DNA from: Rhizomys pruinosus
Taxonomy: Eukaryota > Chordata > Mammalia > Rodentia > Spalacidae
Direction of reading: 5' to 3'
Assembly (NCBI GenBank): GCA_009823505.1
Contig: VZQC01013859.1
Location: forward strand, 2,727,937-2,791,936
DNA length: 64,000 nt
Shown: positions 32,773-43,850 of the stretch, in pieces
Layout of the letters: every line of letters starts with the position of its first letter
Position numbering within the stretch: the first letter of the stretch is position 1
Notes under the pieces: model-generated
The model's database searches: none
The model's input: the letters and a program-made list of their open reading frames with translations, nothing else
Told to the model about the DNA's origin: nothing
Translations under genes and position numbers: made by a program

Positions 32773-33325
32773 TTATTTATGTAACTAAATGTACTTACAT
32801 TCCACAGTTTGTTTGATTTCTTTTCTTTTTGCTATTCATAAATTATTTGATTTTTTTAAATGCTTCAGTTTTGGGAGGACAATATAAATCAGCTCACATG
32901 ACCTGACATGGGCTGTAAAGCTTTTATAGTGTTTCCTTCAATTTCTGATTTCATCTTGCTTTTGAAATAGGCTGGGACTTTTCTGTACACGTATTTAGCA
33001 AATGCAACTCCAGAAAGTGTAAGGTCTAACAGATATAGTTATAAACAAGAAAGCTCAGCTAAGCTGGAGGCTTAAATTCATAGCTACAAAACCAAGATTT
33101 TAAAAAAAGTCAAAATAATTACTTAAATGATACAGTATTTCATTCAGAAGCTTTAAATGCTGCTTTGCTGAATTTCAATTTGTATGAGGATTATTTTAAT
33201 GTACCTCCTGTTTTCAACCTAAATATCCTGTGGCTGGGTGGGGAAATGGAGAAACCCTTTGATTTTCAGTATTTGGGGAAGCATTCAAGTGCATCAGAAA
33301 GAGTGGCAATTTCATTTGTATTTAC
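32773..33325. other. No feature recognised
   Basis: Unassigned AT-rich DNA. Confidence 0.4.
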
Positions 33326-33542
33326 ATTTTAAAATTTATTTTTATTTTATGTGTGTGAGAGTTTTGCCTGCATGTATGTAAATGCATCTGAGTCATGCAA
33401 TTCCCACAGAGACCAGAAGAGGACATTGGATCCCCTGGAACTGTTGAACGGTTGATAGCTGCCATTGAGTGCTGGGAACCCAACCCGGGTCCTCTGTAAG
33501 AATGTCCAGTACTCTTAACCACTGAGCCGTCTTTCCATCCCC
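33326..33542 (-). mobile_element. B2/B3 SINE
   Basis: Minus B2, diverged ('gagccgtctttccatcccc' at the head end). Confidence 0.87.
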
Positions 33543-33710
33543 TTAATTTGAATTTTAAATACATCTATAAAACAAGGCATTGTGTACTATGGCAGAAAGG
33601 TAGTACCTGTGGAAAGTTTGCCTTGAAATATAATTTCAATATGCAAAATTCTGATGGGCTTATCTAGCAGTATAAAGGATATCTTTTTCTCAATGAAAAG
33701 TATAGATGTA

Positions 33711-33866
33711 GGCTGGTATGGTGGCTCATGCCTTTGATTCCAGCACTCAGAGGACAGAGGCAGGTGCTATTTGTGATACTGAGGCTGGCTTGGACTAGTG
33801 AGTTTCAGGCCAGCTGGGGCTACGAGAAGACCCTGCATCTCATAAATAAATAAATAAATAAATAGG
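33711..33866 (+). mobile_element. B1 SINE, diverged
   Basis: B1 order preserved but many substitutions; (AAAT)n tail. Confidence 0.85.
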
Positions 33867-34034
33867 CTCTAAGAGTCAAAGCATAAAATTCAAATTTGTT
33901 TAAAATTGAAGATTAAAGAAAATTTCTAATATTGTATGAAAATAATTTTAAAGAAAAAGAACATTTCATTGTGTTAAATACAGCTAAAAGATAAATAAAG
34001 CATATAACATTGTATCAAGAACATTCCACTAATA

Positions 34035-34985
34035 CAATTTTATTATTATGTTTTATAAAATTTTAATTGAAATTGTGTGTATTTCATACAGAACAGCTTA
34101 GTCATCTTCATACCGCCTTCCCCATTGGTGTGCTCCCCTCCCAAAGTCCTCCCCCACTGGAATTCATACATTCTCTCATTCGTGTTAAGGCCTTGTCAAG
34201 TTAGTGTTCCCAGAGGTCCCTCAGTACAAGTTCATCCAGTGGGGTCTAGTCAGCCTATCTAGAGATGAGAGTACCTTTAAGAAGATTAGCTTTTCCTCGC
34301 CTAGGAATAATCAGCTGCCAATAATTCCTTGACTAAGTTGGGCCTGCAACCCATTTCCACATTTCTGTGCTGGGTTTTGGTGGTCTACCTGAGTTTGCAT
34401 GGGTCTTGTACATGACAGCATTGCTGCAGGTTCATATGACCAAGGTCCCGGGAGCCTACAGGACTCTATTTCCATACAGTTATGCACCTCCAGACAGAAA
34501 TTCTGCACCAAAAAAATAATAACTTTTTGCTTTCCTCTTTTGCCTCAACCTAGGGTCATCTCTATTTTCTGCACCCATGAACTTGCTTGTTTGCATGATC
34601 TCAATGAGGGAATGTGTATGGTACTGCTGTCTGTCTGGCTACTTTCGCTTAGCATAATGAGCTAAATATTCTTCCACATTTTAGATGTCATAACTTCATC
34701 CCTTTACAAATGAAGAATATTCTACTGAATCTAAACAATGTATTTGTTTACCTAAGTACCTGCTGCAAGATACTTGAATTGTCACCATCTTTTGGCTACT
34801 GCAGCAAGGCTGCAATGAACATTGGACAACCGAGTCTTTGTTTTCACTTCCTTGGAGTGTGTACTGAAGAGTGAAACTGCTGGGCCACATGGTACATCTA
34901 CATTTAGCTTTCTGAGAACTCACCAAATTGTTTTCCACAGAACTATGTTGTTTCAAGGGTTTCAGTTGCTACAAATCCTTGCCAA
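34035..34985 (-). mobile_element. Old L1 3' end (antisense)
   Basis: On plus: C/T-rich 3' UTR complement near 34110-34160, then the classic L1 antisense phrases 'gctgcaatgaacattgg' (34811), 'ctgctgggccacatggtac' (34879) and 'accaaattgttttccacaga' (34923). No intact frame. Confidence 0.65.
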
Positions 34986-34989
34986 CACT

Positions 34990-35002
34990 TGTATTATTAT
35001 TA

Positions 35003-35037
<35 letters not shown>

Positions 35038-35305
35038 TATTTTGAGACAGGGTCTCCCTATAGCCCCAGCTGGCTTTGAACTCACTCCATAGACCAGGCT
35101 GGCCTTGAACTCACAGAGATCCACCAGCCTTGAACTCACAGAAATCCACCTGCCTCTGCCTCCTGAGTGCTAGGATTAAAGGCGTGCGCCACCATGCCCA
35201 GCTTAAAGATGGTTCTTAGCTGCCATGTGGGTGCTAGGACTTGAACCTGGGTCCTCTGCAAGAGCAGTCGGCACTCTTAACCACTGAGCCATCTCTCCAG
35301 CCCCT
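34990..35305 (-). mobile_element. Composite B2-B1 SINE, copy C, with (TTA)n tail
   Basis: Third copy of the fusion: (TTA)n tail (34990-35040), B1 (with a 28-base internal duplication 'ccttgaactcacag...'), then the fixed junction 'gcttaaagatggttcttag' (about 35202) into a B2 tRNA head. Flanking 'tattattatt/tattttattattt' is compatible with one insertion of the whole unit. Confidence 0.85.
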
Positions 35306-35429
35306 ATTTTATTATTTTTAAAGTTAAAATTCTCATAGCTATTTTTATAGTGTGAAATGAGATCTGGATAGTTCTTGGGAATTTTACTTTTAAAAAATTA
35401 ATTAATTATTCATTTATTCCTTTATTATT

Positions 35430-35656
35430 TATTTAATTTTCTTTTTAAATTTTTTAAATTTATTCTTGTATGCATATAAATGTACTGTCTGCATGTAGGT
35501 TTGTGCACCGGTGTTGTGTAATGCTGTGGAGGTCAGAAGAGGGTGTCGGATTCCCCTGGGACTGGAGTCAAAGACAGTTCTCAGCTGCCATGTGGGTGCT
35601 GGGGATTGAACCCGGGTCCTCTGCAAGAGTAACCACTAGGCCATCTCTCAGCCCCT
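35430..35656 (-). mobile_element. B2 SINE, short form with head deletion
   Basis: Minus B2 that lacks about 20 bases between boxes A and B ('gcaagagtaaccactaggcc'). Confidence 0.9.
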
Positions 35657-35669
35657 TACTTAATTTTCT

Positions 35670-35829
35670 TAGATTGTGCGCATACACACAGGCCCTGGCT
35701 CTTATGTGGAGAGCAGATGACAAATTGCAGGAGTCTGTTCTCTCCTTCCACTCTGTAGAATCTTTGAATGAGCGTGGGTTATTGGCTGGGTGGGAAGTAC
35801 CTTTGCCCATTTAGCTATCTTGTCCACCT
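35670..35829 (-). mobile_element. B4-like SINE fragment
   Basis: 'gacaaattgcaggagtctgt' and 'tctccttccactctg' match the antisense B4-type body; the ends are decayed. Confidence 0.5.
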
Positions 35830-36295
35830 AGAATTTTACTTTATTTGAACCAAATTCACTTGGATCAGTTCACTACTATTATAAATATAATGAAATCAAC
35901 TTATTAGATATTTAAAGATAACAAATATCCTATTAGATTTTAGTCATAAGATACAAATTCAAAGAAAAGTTATTAACAATTTCAAGAGGATGACCATGGA
36001 ACATGAAATGTTTCTCCACATTGGGCCTTGTGTGACTGCACTGGTTCTGTGTCCATGACGCCAGCTCTGCCTGTCACCAATATGGTCACTGGCCTTATGG
36101 TTCTTTATATTCCATGTCTGCATATCTATGTTATATTCAGAGTGCCAGGAATATGAGCCTCCTCTTCTTGAACGTGAGTACAAACATCCCCACACAAAGG
36201 AAATGAAAGTGCCTGTCCCTGTCTCTATTGACTGTCTGTTGAACATCAAGGAAGAGGATGCATGGAGACATTTGAGGCCACCTGCAGTATAAGTG
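35830..36295. other. No feature recognised
   Basis: Unassigned DNA. Confidence 0.4.
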
Positions 36296-36299
36296 TGTC

Positions 36300-36432
36300 A
36301 TGTCTGACATTCCAATGCTTAGGAGATCAAGGAAGGAGGCTCACTAAGAGTTCAAGGTCAGCCTGGGCTACAGTTAGTTCAAGGTTGGCCTGAGCCATAT
36401 AGTAAGACCCTGTCTAAAAAAAAAAAAGAAAC
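36300..36432 (+). mobile_element. 7SL-derived SINE, old
   Basis: 'gttcaaggtcagcctgggct' occurs with a partial repeat 'gttcaaggttggcctgagcc', then 'agaccctgtct' and an A tail: a B1/B4-type relic. Confidence 0.65.
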
Positions 36433-37169
36433 CAAGTTTCAGGAGAGCTGGGGTCCAAATCAACCTGTGCTTACATTAACCTCTTCCTCTTTCCCTTTAT
36501 CACTTTTAATTTTCATATTATGGAAAACTATAAAAGAAAAATACTCAAAATCTCAAACTGTGTGCTCTTGTAGACTAAATAACAGGTTGGCTTGGTTTTG
36601 CCTGGTCTTTGGAGTGGGAAGATGCAGGACAGGAAGGTATAAGAGGTTTTTCTGGTCGTTAGAAAGAAACATCTTTCGAAAATAGGAACTACTTTTATTA
36701 TGTGTTTTCCTTCCAGTTAGTCATTTAATTTTGTCAATTAATTTACAAATAATCTTCAGTCCTGTTTTTTCTAGGTAGAACGTTAGAGCTAAGAAAAGTT
36801 TGTTCAGGTTATGGCATGTCAGAGCCAGTCTGAAGCTAGGTTTGTCTGCCTGGCAAGTGGCTAGTATTCCTTGGGAAAAGACTCTTGTGCAACATGCTGC
36901 AGACTTTTCCCTAAGTCTTAAGGAGACTGTGGGAGACACATTCAGCCCAGGGACTAAACAGCACCTAGATAGTGATTTACCCCACACTGGCCAATGAGAT
37001 GGAGAAACATTTTGTAACAGAGTAGCAAGCATGAAAGAGAGAAAGAAAGAAAGATGACTGGAGACTGCTGTCTTTCTGGGAAGCAAGTTAAAAGTTTCTT
37101 AGTTGGGAAAGGAAGCCCTGCCCTCATCTTGGCACACTAATTGCTATACTCAGTCCAGGTGTGTGAGAT
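36433..37169. other. No feature recognised
   Basis: Unassigned DNA. A 121-codon minus frame (36721-37086) has no motif I recognise. Confidence 0.35.
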
Positions 37170-37307
37170 AGAAGAGAAAGGAGGAGGGGGAGGAGGAGGA
37201 GGAGGAGGAGGAGGAGGAGGAGGAGGAGGAGGAGGAGGAGGAGGAGGAGGAGGAGGGGGGGGAGGAGGGAGGGGGAGGGGAGGGGGAGGAGGGGGAGGGG
37301 AGGGGGA
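37170..37307. repeat. 138-base polypurine tract, (GGA)n
   Basis: An uninterrupted purine run, mostly GGA, with repeated G4-G5 blocks at its right half. Confidence 0.97.
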
Positions 37308-37310
37308 TTG

Positions 37311-37850
37311 CTCTTGCTTGTCCCACTTAGATTCTCTCTGGCTTTTGAAAGTAGGTGTTTGCTAGATTATGAAGGACAGTTAACCAGAACGAATCTGCTG
37401 AAACTGAGGTTGATGGGACTTTGACACCTCTGGGCCTCCAGCCCCTCGAGAATGCGGTGGAGCCAAAGTAACTGAGTTCCTCCTGTCCTTCCTCCTCACC
37501 CATGGCCCAGCCCACCAGCTCCCCCTAGCACTGAACCCATTTTCAGGATCAACTGAGCTCTCTTGAGTCATTTTTTCTGTTCTGTGTGGTTTGTGAATAA
37601 TGACTCAGAAAAGCTGAACAGCCCTCTTTTCTCTGAAAGATCTCAACTTGATTCTGCAAGCCACTTCTTCCTGCCCACCCATCAGAGTCATTCTCGGCAG
37701 CCCGGGCCTTTCCCATCTTAAGATTCTATTTATGAATGGTTGCCAGGAGAGAGAGTGATTTGGTGCTCTCATTTACCAAACTATGAGTGAGAAGGCCCTG
37801 TGACATCAGTTGCTGCTGAGTGCTTGGAAATGCGTGCACACACTCAATGC
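37311..37850. other. No feature recognised
   Basis: Unassigned, somewhat GC-richer than its surroundings. Contains 'tgactcag' (AP-1-like, 37601) but no other promoter sign. Confidence 0.4.
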
Positions 37851-37854
37851 GGGG

Positions 37855-37871
37855 GCGCGCGCGCGTGCGCG

Positions 37872-37908
<37 letters not shown>
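37855..37908. repeat. (GC)n(AC)n alternating tract
   Basis: 54 bases of strict purine-pyrimidine alternation, GC-rich on the left and CA on the right. Confidence 0.97.
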
Positions 37909-37910
<2 letters not shown>

Positions 37911-38065
37911 CTCTCTGCCTCTTTGCTTCTGTCATCCACAGTGTCATGGGACAATGTTTCCATTGGTGCTTATCAGAGTTGGAGAAGCACAATTAGGACC
38001 TTACACGTGTCTCTGAGTCATACCATCCTAAGCCATGTCACTGGAGCTGAATTCATTTAAAAAAA

Positions 38066-38325
38066 ATGTGGTCATTGACAAGTTCATATATTTATATAAA
38101 TAATTTTAGTCATTATCCCATTCTCTCTCCCACGAGAACCCTTCTTTTTCCCAAGTACCCCTTACTCTTATGTCTTCTTTTTGAGTGTGGCCCACTGAGT
38201 TTAATGAGTTACTTACCTGAGCATGGTGGGAGATTATTCAGTGCAGTAAGGGCACTTACCAGTAGCTACACCACAGGAGAAAATGACAGCCCATTCTCAG
38301 TTCAGTTTTTGTCTTTCTTTTTTTA
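38066..38325 (-). mobile_element. L1 3' UTR fragment (antisense)
   Basis: 'gtgtggcccactgagtttaa', 'gagcatggtgggagattatt' and 'tagctacaccacaggagaaa' are typical rodent L1 3' UTR complement phrases. Confidence 0.6.
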
Positions 38326-38336
38326 ATGTCATTACA

Positions 38337-38342
38337 TCTATT

Positions 38343-38377
<35 letters not shown>

Positions 38378-38523
38378 TTTTTGGTCTTTTTGAGATAGGG
38401 TCTCCCTTTAGTCCCAGCTGGCCTGGAGCTCCCTATGTAGACCAGTCTGGCCTTGAATTCAGAGATCCGTCTGCCCCTGTTTCCCGAGTGCTGGAATTAA
38501 AGGCGTGCACCACCAAGCCCAGC
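38337..38523 (-). mobile_element. B1 SINE with (TTTA)n tail
   Basis: (TTTA)n at 38337-38381 is the tail of the minus B1. 'ttttgtctttctttttt/ttttgtctttctttatt' flanks mark the target site. Confidence 0.93.
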
Positions 38524-38694
38524 AAATTTTTGTCTTTCTTTATTACTGACCAGAACTTTTTGCCAGGAGATGGAATAGTGAGTGGTGAATTTTAGCTGGC
38601 TCATTTAGCCTGAACATGACCCACGGGACTCATTTGATTGACTAGATGAGATGACTATGCATGTGGCCACCTTGGAGAATTAGAGGAATTGGAC

Positions 38695-38849
38695 AGACAC
38701 TGGGCATTGTAGTGAACACCTTTAATCCCAGTATTTAGGAGGCAGAGGTAGGTGGATCTCTGTAAGACTGAGCTCAGATTGGTCTGCATGGAAAGTTCTT
38801 GGCCAGCTGTGGCTACAGGGAGATCCTGTTTCAAACAAACAAATAATTG
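38695..38849 (+). mobile_element. B1 SINE, diverged
   Basis: B1 with several substitutions in the middle; (AAAC)n tail. Confidence 0.87.
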
Positions 38850-38867
38850 AACAACCAATATGTGGGG

Positions 38868-38935
38868 CAGAGCTCAGCAGTAGAGCATATGTTTAGCATG
38901 TGAGAGGACCTAGGTTTAATTCCTAGCACCAAGAA
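38868..38935 (+). mobile_element. ID-like tRNA-derived SINE
   Basis: 'gagctcagcagtagagcata' then 'cctaggtttaattcctagca' fits the box A / box B layout of an ID element. Confidence 0.6.
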
Positions 38936-39059
38936 AGACATGAAAATTAGTCGAACAGAAGCTGATCTTCAGGTCCTCTGACTGCTTTGATGGGTCAGCA
39001 AAAGGCTCTCTCTAGCCCTGGTTTAAAAAAATAATAACCAAAAAGCACACATCCCCTTT

Positions 39060-39285
39060 ACTTTCTGCCAGGCTTTGAAGTCACTTATTATTATCATCTC
39101 TTTGATCTTCAGAGAATTATTTAAATTCTGTGTCTCAGTTTTCTCAACTATGAATTGGAGGTAATAATAGTAATTCCCCTAGCTGGCAGTTAGAGAAGAT
39201 TGAAACAATACACAAAAGCACTTAGATCAGTGTTTGGCCCATGGTAAAATCTCTATAAATGTCAGTGATTAGTAATGTCCTTACT
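39060..39285 (+). mobile_element. MIR SINE fossil
   Basis: 'tgtctcagttttctcaacta', 'ggtaataatagtaattccc', 'gatcagtgtttggcccatgg', 'ctctataaatgtcagtgatt' follow the MIR order. Confidence 0.75.
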
Positions 39286-39509
39286 AAGCTTCTAGGTTGA
39301 GAAATTCCTGAACTTCAGATCAACATGTAACATCACAGCTTACCTAGGAGATGAAAGCATAGCCTTTGAAAACCCTGTACCTTGACCTGAAAATACCAGC
39401 CCTGACCAACATGAAAATCTCCGCTTGAAAGCATGTGACACTGCTCAGTATGTTGTTCTTCACCTGTGATTGCTCTTAAAGAGAAATTCACAGGTCTAGG
39501 ACCCCCCTC

Positions 39510-39845
39510 ATACTTCATTTTTTAACGTTTTTTAACTGAAGTTTTGTGCAATTCATACAACATTTCTCAGCCCAATTTAGACTCATTCCCCTTTCCATGC
39601 CCCCACCCCACCTGAGTTCATGCTTCTTTCTGGTTCTCTTTTCACTTCCATCCAAAGCCAGGCATGTTATCAATGCTTGATGGAGTTGGCACTGGAGGTC
39701 AACTAGGTACTAAAGGCCATTGTAAATGTTCACCTTCATCCTTTTATCACTGGGTATCATTAATTCCCAGAACTGTTTATTGAAAAGACTATTCTTACTA
39801 CATTGAATGGTCTTGGCACCTTTGTTGAAAATCACCTGACCAGAA
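39510..39845 (-). mobile_element. L1 fragment (antisense)
   Basis: The first part is 3' UTR-like C/T-rich text. The second part contains 'tgaaaagactattcttac' and 'ggtcttggcacctttgttga', a standard antisense L1 ORF2 phrase. The two parts are brought together by internal deletion. Confidence 0.65.
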
Positions 39846-40098
39846 AACTCAGCAATCCATGTCTTTTGCCCCAGCTGAGGGGCTGAGGCAGGCCAGACTG
39901 GTCTGTGAAGAAAGATTGTGACCTAAAAATTATTTATATAGTTCGAATTCCAGACATACCTAAAGCCTTAGTTAACATTACCTTACAAATGTCTAGTACT
40001 CATATTTAACCTATTTGAAATCATCTTCTTGATTTCATCATCCCAATCCTACTCTTCACAATAAATATAACTGCATTCTACCAGTTTCTATAGCCCAG

Positions 40099-40114
40099 AT
40101 TATTTTTTTCTTTC

Positions 40115-40173
<59 letters not shown>

Positions 40174-40331
40174 TTTTTCTTTCTTTCTTTCTTTCTTTCT
40201 TCCTTTCTTCTTTCTTTCTTCTTTCTTTCTTTCATCTTTGAGACAGGGTCTCCCTGTAGCTTCAGCTGTCCTGGAACTCATGAACTCACAGAGATCCTGC
40301 CTCTGCGGAGTGCTGCGCCACCATGCCTGGC
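40099..40331 (-). mobile_element. Deleted B1 with (CTTT)n tail
   Basis: A (CTTT)n array of about 120 bases is the tail of a minus B1 that has lost two internal segments. Flanks 'agcccagatt/aacccagatt'. Confidence 0.88.
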
Positions 40332-40491
40332 CCAACCCAGATTTTCTTGAATACTCTTGCTTTCATGCAGTAGTTCATTCTTTAAGGCATTCCTTCAAAA
40401 TAGATTTCTGAATATGACTTATTCTTCTGACCATCATGACTAACATTTGGTCAATGCTTTCATCAATTCCTCCACTATTACATTTTATATC

Positions 40492-40492
40492 G

Positions 40493-40531
<39 letters not shown>

Positions 40532-40652
40532 GTCTTTTTGAGACAGAGTCTCCCTGTAGCTCCAGCTGTCCTGGAACTCACTCTGTAGACCAGGCTGGCC
40601 TTGAACTCACAAAGATCCACCTGCCTCTGCCTTCTAAGTGCTAGGATTAAAG
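40492..40652 (-). mobile_element. 5'-truncated B1 with (ATTT)n tail
   Basis: The B1 stops at 'gctaggattaaag'; the tail is (ATTT)n at 40492-40530. Confidence 0.9.
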
Positions 40653-40862
40653 TATCATACTCTTAACATGTCTGACTGCTTCTGCATTTGAGCACACATA
40701 ATTATTTCTCTACAAAACAGCCAACATTCTCATTAAACCTAAGTCAGATCTTATTTTGCTGATCAGTACTCATTGATGGATTTTCCTCTAATTTGAAGAA
40801 AAGAATAAAACAAAAGTAATGCCAAGTTGGTAGGATTGTAAGACTTAAAAATAAGAGAGCCG

Positions 40863-41640
40863 GTGTTAAAATCCATAGCTATTAGGGATATGCAAACTAA
40901 AACTGCTTTGAGGTTTCATCTCACCCTAGTCAGAATGGCTACAGAGGAAAGAAACGATGGCAAGGGTGTGCAGAAAGAGGAACAGTTTATTGACTGTTGG
41001 TGGCAATGTAAACTCATACAGTCACTATGCAAATCAGTGCGGAGGTTCTTCAAAAAAAAAAAAAACTGAAAATACACACCATATGACTCAGCTATACTAT
41101 TCTTAGGTATATACTTAAAGGACTCTTAAGTTAACAGACTACAGGTATACTTTTACATCCATGTTTATGGCTGTAATAGTCACAAGAGCCAGGAGACAAA
41201 GCCAGGTTACATGTCCAGCAACGGCTAAATGGATACAGAAAATATGCTGTCCATACACAGTAGAAATCAATTCAACCATAAAGAAAAAGAAAGTCATGAG
41301 ATTTTCAGGAACATGTATTCATCTGGAAATTGTGTTAAACAAAGCAAGTCAGACTCAGAAAGTCAAATACCTCATGTTTTATCTCATATGCTAGATTTCA
41401 AATTATGTGTCTGCATACATATGTGTGTAGGTCATTAAATTAATAATGGAATCATAAGAGGAAAAATATCTTAAGAGAGATGGGAAGTAGGATAATGAAA
41501 TTGCATGCAAGAAAGTACAGAGCGGACTGAGGGAAAAGGAGCCAGCTGGAGGGGCGGGGAAAAGGAAGTGGGGGAAGAAACAAAGTACAATGACACATGT
41601 GTAAGAAGAGGGCATCACTAAATGAAGCCTGACCTAAAAA
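40863..41640 (+). mobile_element. L1 3' end (ORF2 C-terminus and 3' UTR)
   Basis: Plus-strand relic. The frame at 40863-41069 reads IRDMQTKTALRFHLT and then DCWWQCKLIQSL, the ORF2 C-terminal signature, followed by the 'gccaggagacaaagccaggt' type tail and a G/A-rich 3' UTR. 5'-truncated and decayed. Confidence 0.85.
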
Positions 41641-41665
41641 GAGTAATTAGAAAGTAAAGAATAAA

Positions 41666-41885
41666 TGGACTGGAGAGATGGCTCAGCAGTTAAGAGCACT
41701 AGCTACTCTTGCAGAGGACCTTGGTTCTGTTCCCAGCCACACATGGTGGGAACAACTGTCCATTGCTCCAAGTCCAGGGGATCTGATGCTGCCTTCTGGC
41801 TTCCTCAGGCATTATACAACATGGGGGCAGGCAAAACAGTCATGAACATAAGATTAAAATAAATAATTTAAAAATGAAAAAAGAA
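41666..41885 (+). mobile_element. B2/B3 SINE
   Basis: Complete but diverged B2. Confidence 0.9.
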
Positions 41886-41978
41886 AATAAATGAGAACTA
41901 GCCTCCCAGTAGTTGGGAGGCCGGGGAAGAAGGCTGTGGATTCAAGGGTACCCTGAGCAGAACCGTGAGACCCTTTCT

Positions 41979-42293
41979 GTTTTTTTTTTTTAATTTTATT
42001 TATTTATTATTTCTGTATGTGTATGAATGTACTGTCTGCATGCAGGTCTGTGCACCCGTGTCGTGCAATGCCGCGGAGGTCAAAAGAGGGCGTCGGATTC
42101 CCCTGGNTCTGTGCACCCGTGTCGTGCAATGCCGCGGAGGTCAAAAGAGGGCGTCGGATTCCCCTGGAACTGGAGTTCTCCTGGAATTGGAGTTTCGGAC
42201 GGTTCTTGGCCGCCATCTGGGTGCTGGGGATCGAACCCAGGTCCTCTGCAAGAGCGGTCGGCGCTCTTAACCGCTAGGCCATCTCTCCAGCCC
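41979..42293 (-). mobile_element. B2 SINE, long form, with artefactual repeat
   Basis: Young minus B2 with target duplication 'gagaccctttctg' on both sides (41966-41978, 42294-42306 region). It measures 315 bases, against about 250 for its relatives; the excess equals the 61 bases of duplicated text plus N. Confidence 0.95.
42047..42167. other. Exact 60-bp duplication around a single N
   Basis: 42047-42106 and 42108-42167 are identical, separated by one N at 42107. An exact repeat on both sides of an N is the mark of two overlapping contig ends left unmerged. Confidence 0.95.
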
Positions 42294-42334
42294 CGAGACC
42301 CTTTCTGAAACAAGAAAGACAACCACAAAGAATG

Positions 42335-42470
42335 CAGAGCTGAGTGCACTTGTAATCTCAGCACTTGGGCAGTGGAGGAAGGATCACAAGTTACAGATAA
42401 GCCTTAGGTTACATAACAAGTTCAAGGGCAGTCTGGGATATATAGTGAGACTCTTAAAAAACAAAATTAA
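42335..42470 (+). mobile_element. Old 7SL-derived SINE
   Basis: 'cttgtaatctcagcacttgg' then 'ttcaagggcagtctgggata' and 'tagtgagactct': a diverged B1/B4-type relic. Confidence 0.65.
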
Positions 42471-42645
42471 ATGGGTGGTGAGGTAACTCACTGGGTAAAG
42501 GTACCTAATGCCAAGCCTGGTAACCTGTATTCGATCCCCAACTAACTCCTGCAAGTTAATCTTTAACCTCCACTTGCATGCCATGACATATGTGTGCCCA
42601 TGCACAGATATTCACATGAGCACATAAAATAAATTAAAATGTAAA
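42471..42645 (+). mobile_element. B4/B3-class tRNA-derived SINE
   Basis: 'aactcactgggtaaaggtac' and 'gtattcgatccccaactaac', then 'acctccacttgcatgccatg' and an A-rich tail. Confidence 0.65.
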
Positions 42646-42649
42646 AAAT

Positions 42650-42800
42650 GTTGGGCATGGTGGCACATGCATTTAATCCCAGCATTTGGGAGGCAGAGAC
42701 AGGCGAATCCCTGAGTTCAAGGCCGGTCTGGTCTACATAGTGAATTCCAGGCTAGCTGGAGCTACAGGGAGACCCTGTCTCAAAAAGACAAACAAGAACA
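42650..42800 (+). mobile_element. B1 SINE with target duplication
   Basis: B1 with 'aaatgtaaaaaat' on both sides. Confidence 0.93.
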
Positions 42801-42967
42801 ACAGCAAGAAGAAAAAAAAATGTAAAAAATAAAAATAAAAACTTAAAGAGCATATTGTTAAGTTTCCATGTAAATTTGGGTTCTCTAATTTCCCTTCTGC
42901 AGCTGATTTTTAGTTCCAGCCCACTGTGTTTAGAAAACACACTATAATATTTATATTTTAAATTAAA

Positions 42968-43214
42968 AAAATTTTTTTAATTTTTTATTTATTTCCGTAT
43001 GTGTATCAATGTACTGTCTGCATGCGGGTCTGTGCACCCGTGTGGTGCAATGCCGCGGAGGTCAGAAGAGGGTCTCGGATTCCCCTGGAACTGGAGTTCT
43101 CCTGGAATTGGAGTTTCAGACGGTTCTTAGCCGCCATGTGAGTGCTGGGGATCGAACCCGGGTCCTCTGTAAGAGCGGTCGGCGCTCTTAACTGCTAGGC
43201 CATCTCTCCAGCCC
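42968..43214 (-). mobile_element. B2 SINE, long form, with target duplication
   Basis: Young full-length minus B2 with many CpGs. Flanks share 'atattttaaatt'. Confidence 0.96.
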
Positions 43215-43239
43215 CGATATATTTTAAATTTTAATAAGA

Positions 43240-43815
43240 ACTAATTGCCTCAGGGCAATGAGGTTAAGAGATGGCTGCTCTTGCAGAGGACCTGGGTTCA
43301 GTTCTTAGCATCCATGTACTGGATAACAACCAATAGTAATTCCAGTTCCAAGGGATCCAACACCCTCTTCTGGCCTCTGCAGGTATTGAATGACAAGGGT
43401 GCATTTATACACATACAGCCAATACACTCATACACATTGTGGTGGTTTGAATGATAGTGTCCCCCATAGGCTTTAAGTATTCAGACATTTTGTCTCCAGT
43501 TGGTGGCACTGTTCTTGGAGGTCTTAGAAGGTGCGACCGTGCTGGAGGATGTACATCATTGGGGGCAGGCTTAATGAGTTTAACAAACCTTGCAGTCTCC
43601 AGTCTCTCTCTCTCTGCTTCCTGTGCTCATTGTGAGATGTGACCCTCGGCTTGCTGCTCCAGCCCCGGCCACCATGCTTCCCACCACAATGGAGTCTGAT
43701 TCCCTGGGACCGTCAATTGTAAGCTCAAATAAACTCTTCCTTTTATAAGTTCCCTTGCTCATGGTGGTTTTATCACAGCAACAGAAAAGTGACTAATACA
43801 CACATAAAATATAAA
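43240..43815 (+). mobile_element. B2/B3 SINE split by a solo LTR
   Basis: B2 body at 43240-43437; the last bases of its tail (cacataaaatataaata) reappear at 43801 after the LTR. The head is 5'-damaged. Confidence 0.85.
43438..43800 (+). mobile_element. MaLR solo LTR, family B, with 5-bp target duplication
   Basis: Begins TGTGGTGGTTTG and ends AATACA (TG...CA). 'cacat' lies immediately on each side (43433-43437, 43801-43805). A polyA-signal-like 'caaataaactc' lies near 43727. The best-preserved member of the family in the window. Confidence 0.8.
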
Positions 43816-43816
43816 T

Positions 43817-43850
43817 AAGGTAGGTGTGGTGGCACATGACTTTAATCCCA
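43817..43850 (+). mobile_element. B1 5' fragment
   Basis: Only the first 34 or so bases of a B1 (to 'ctttaatccca') before the L1 text. Confidence 0.7.

Noticed and set aside
37141..37365. Open frame with a run of more than 30 glycines
   Set aside because: It is the (GGA)n microsatellite read in one frame.
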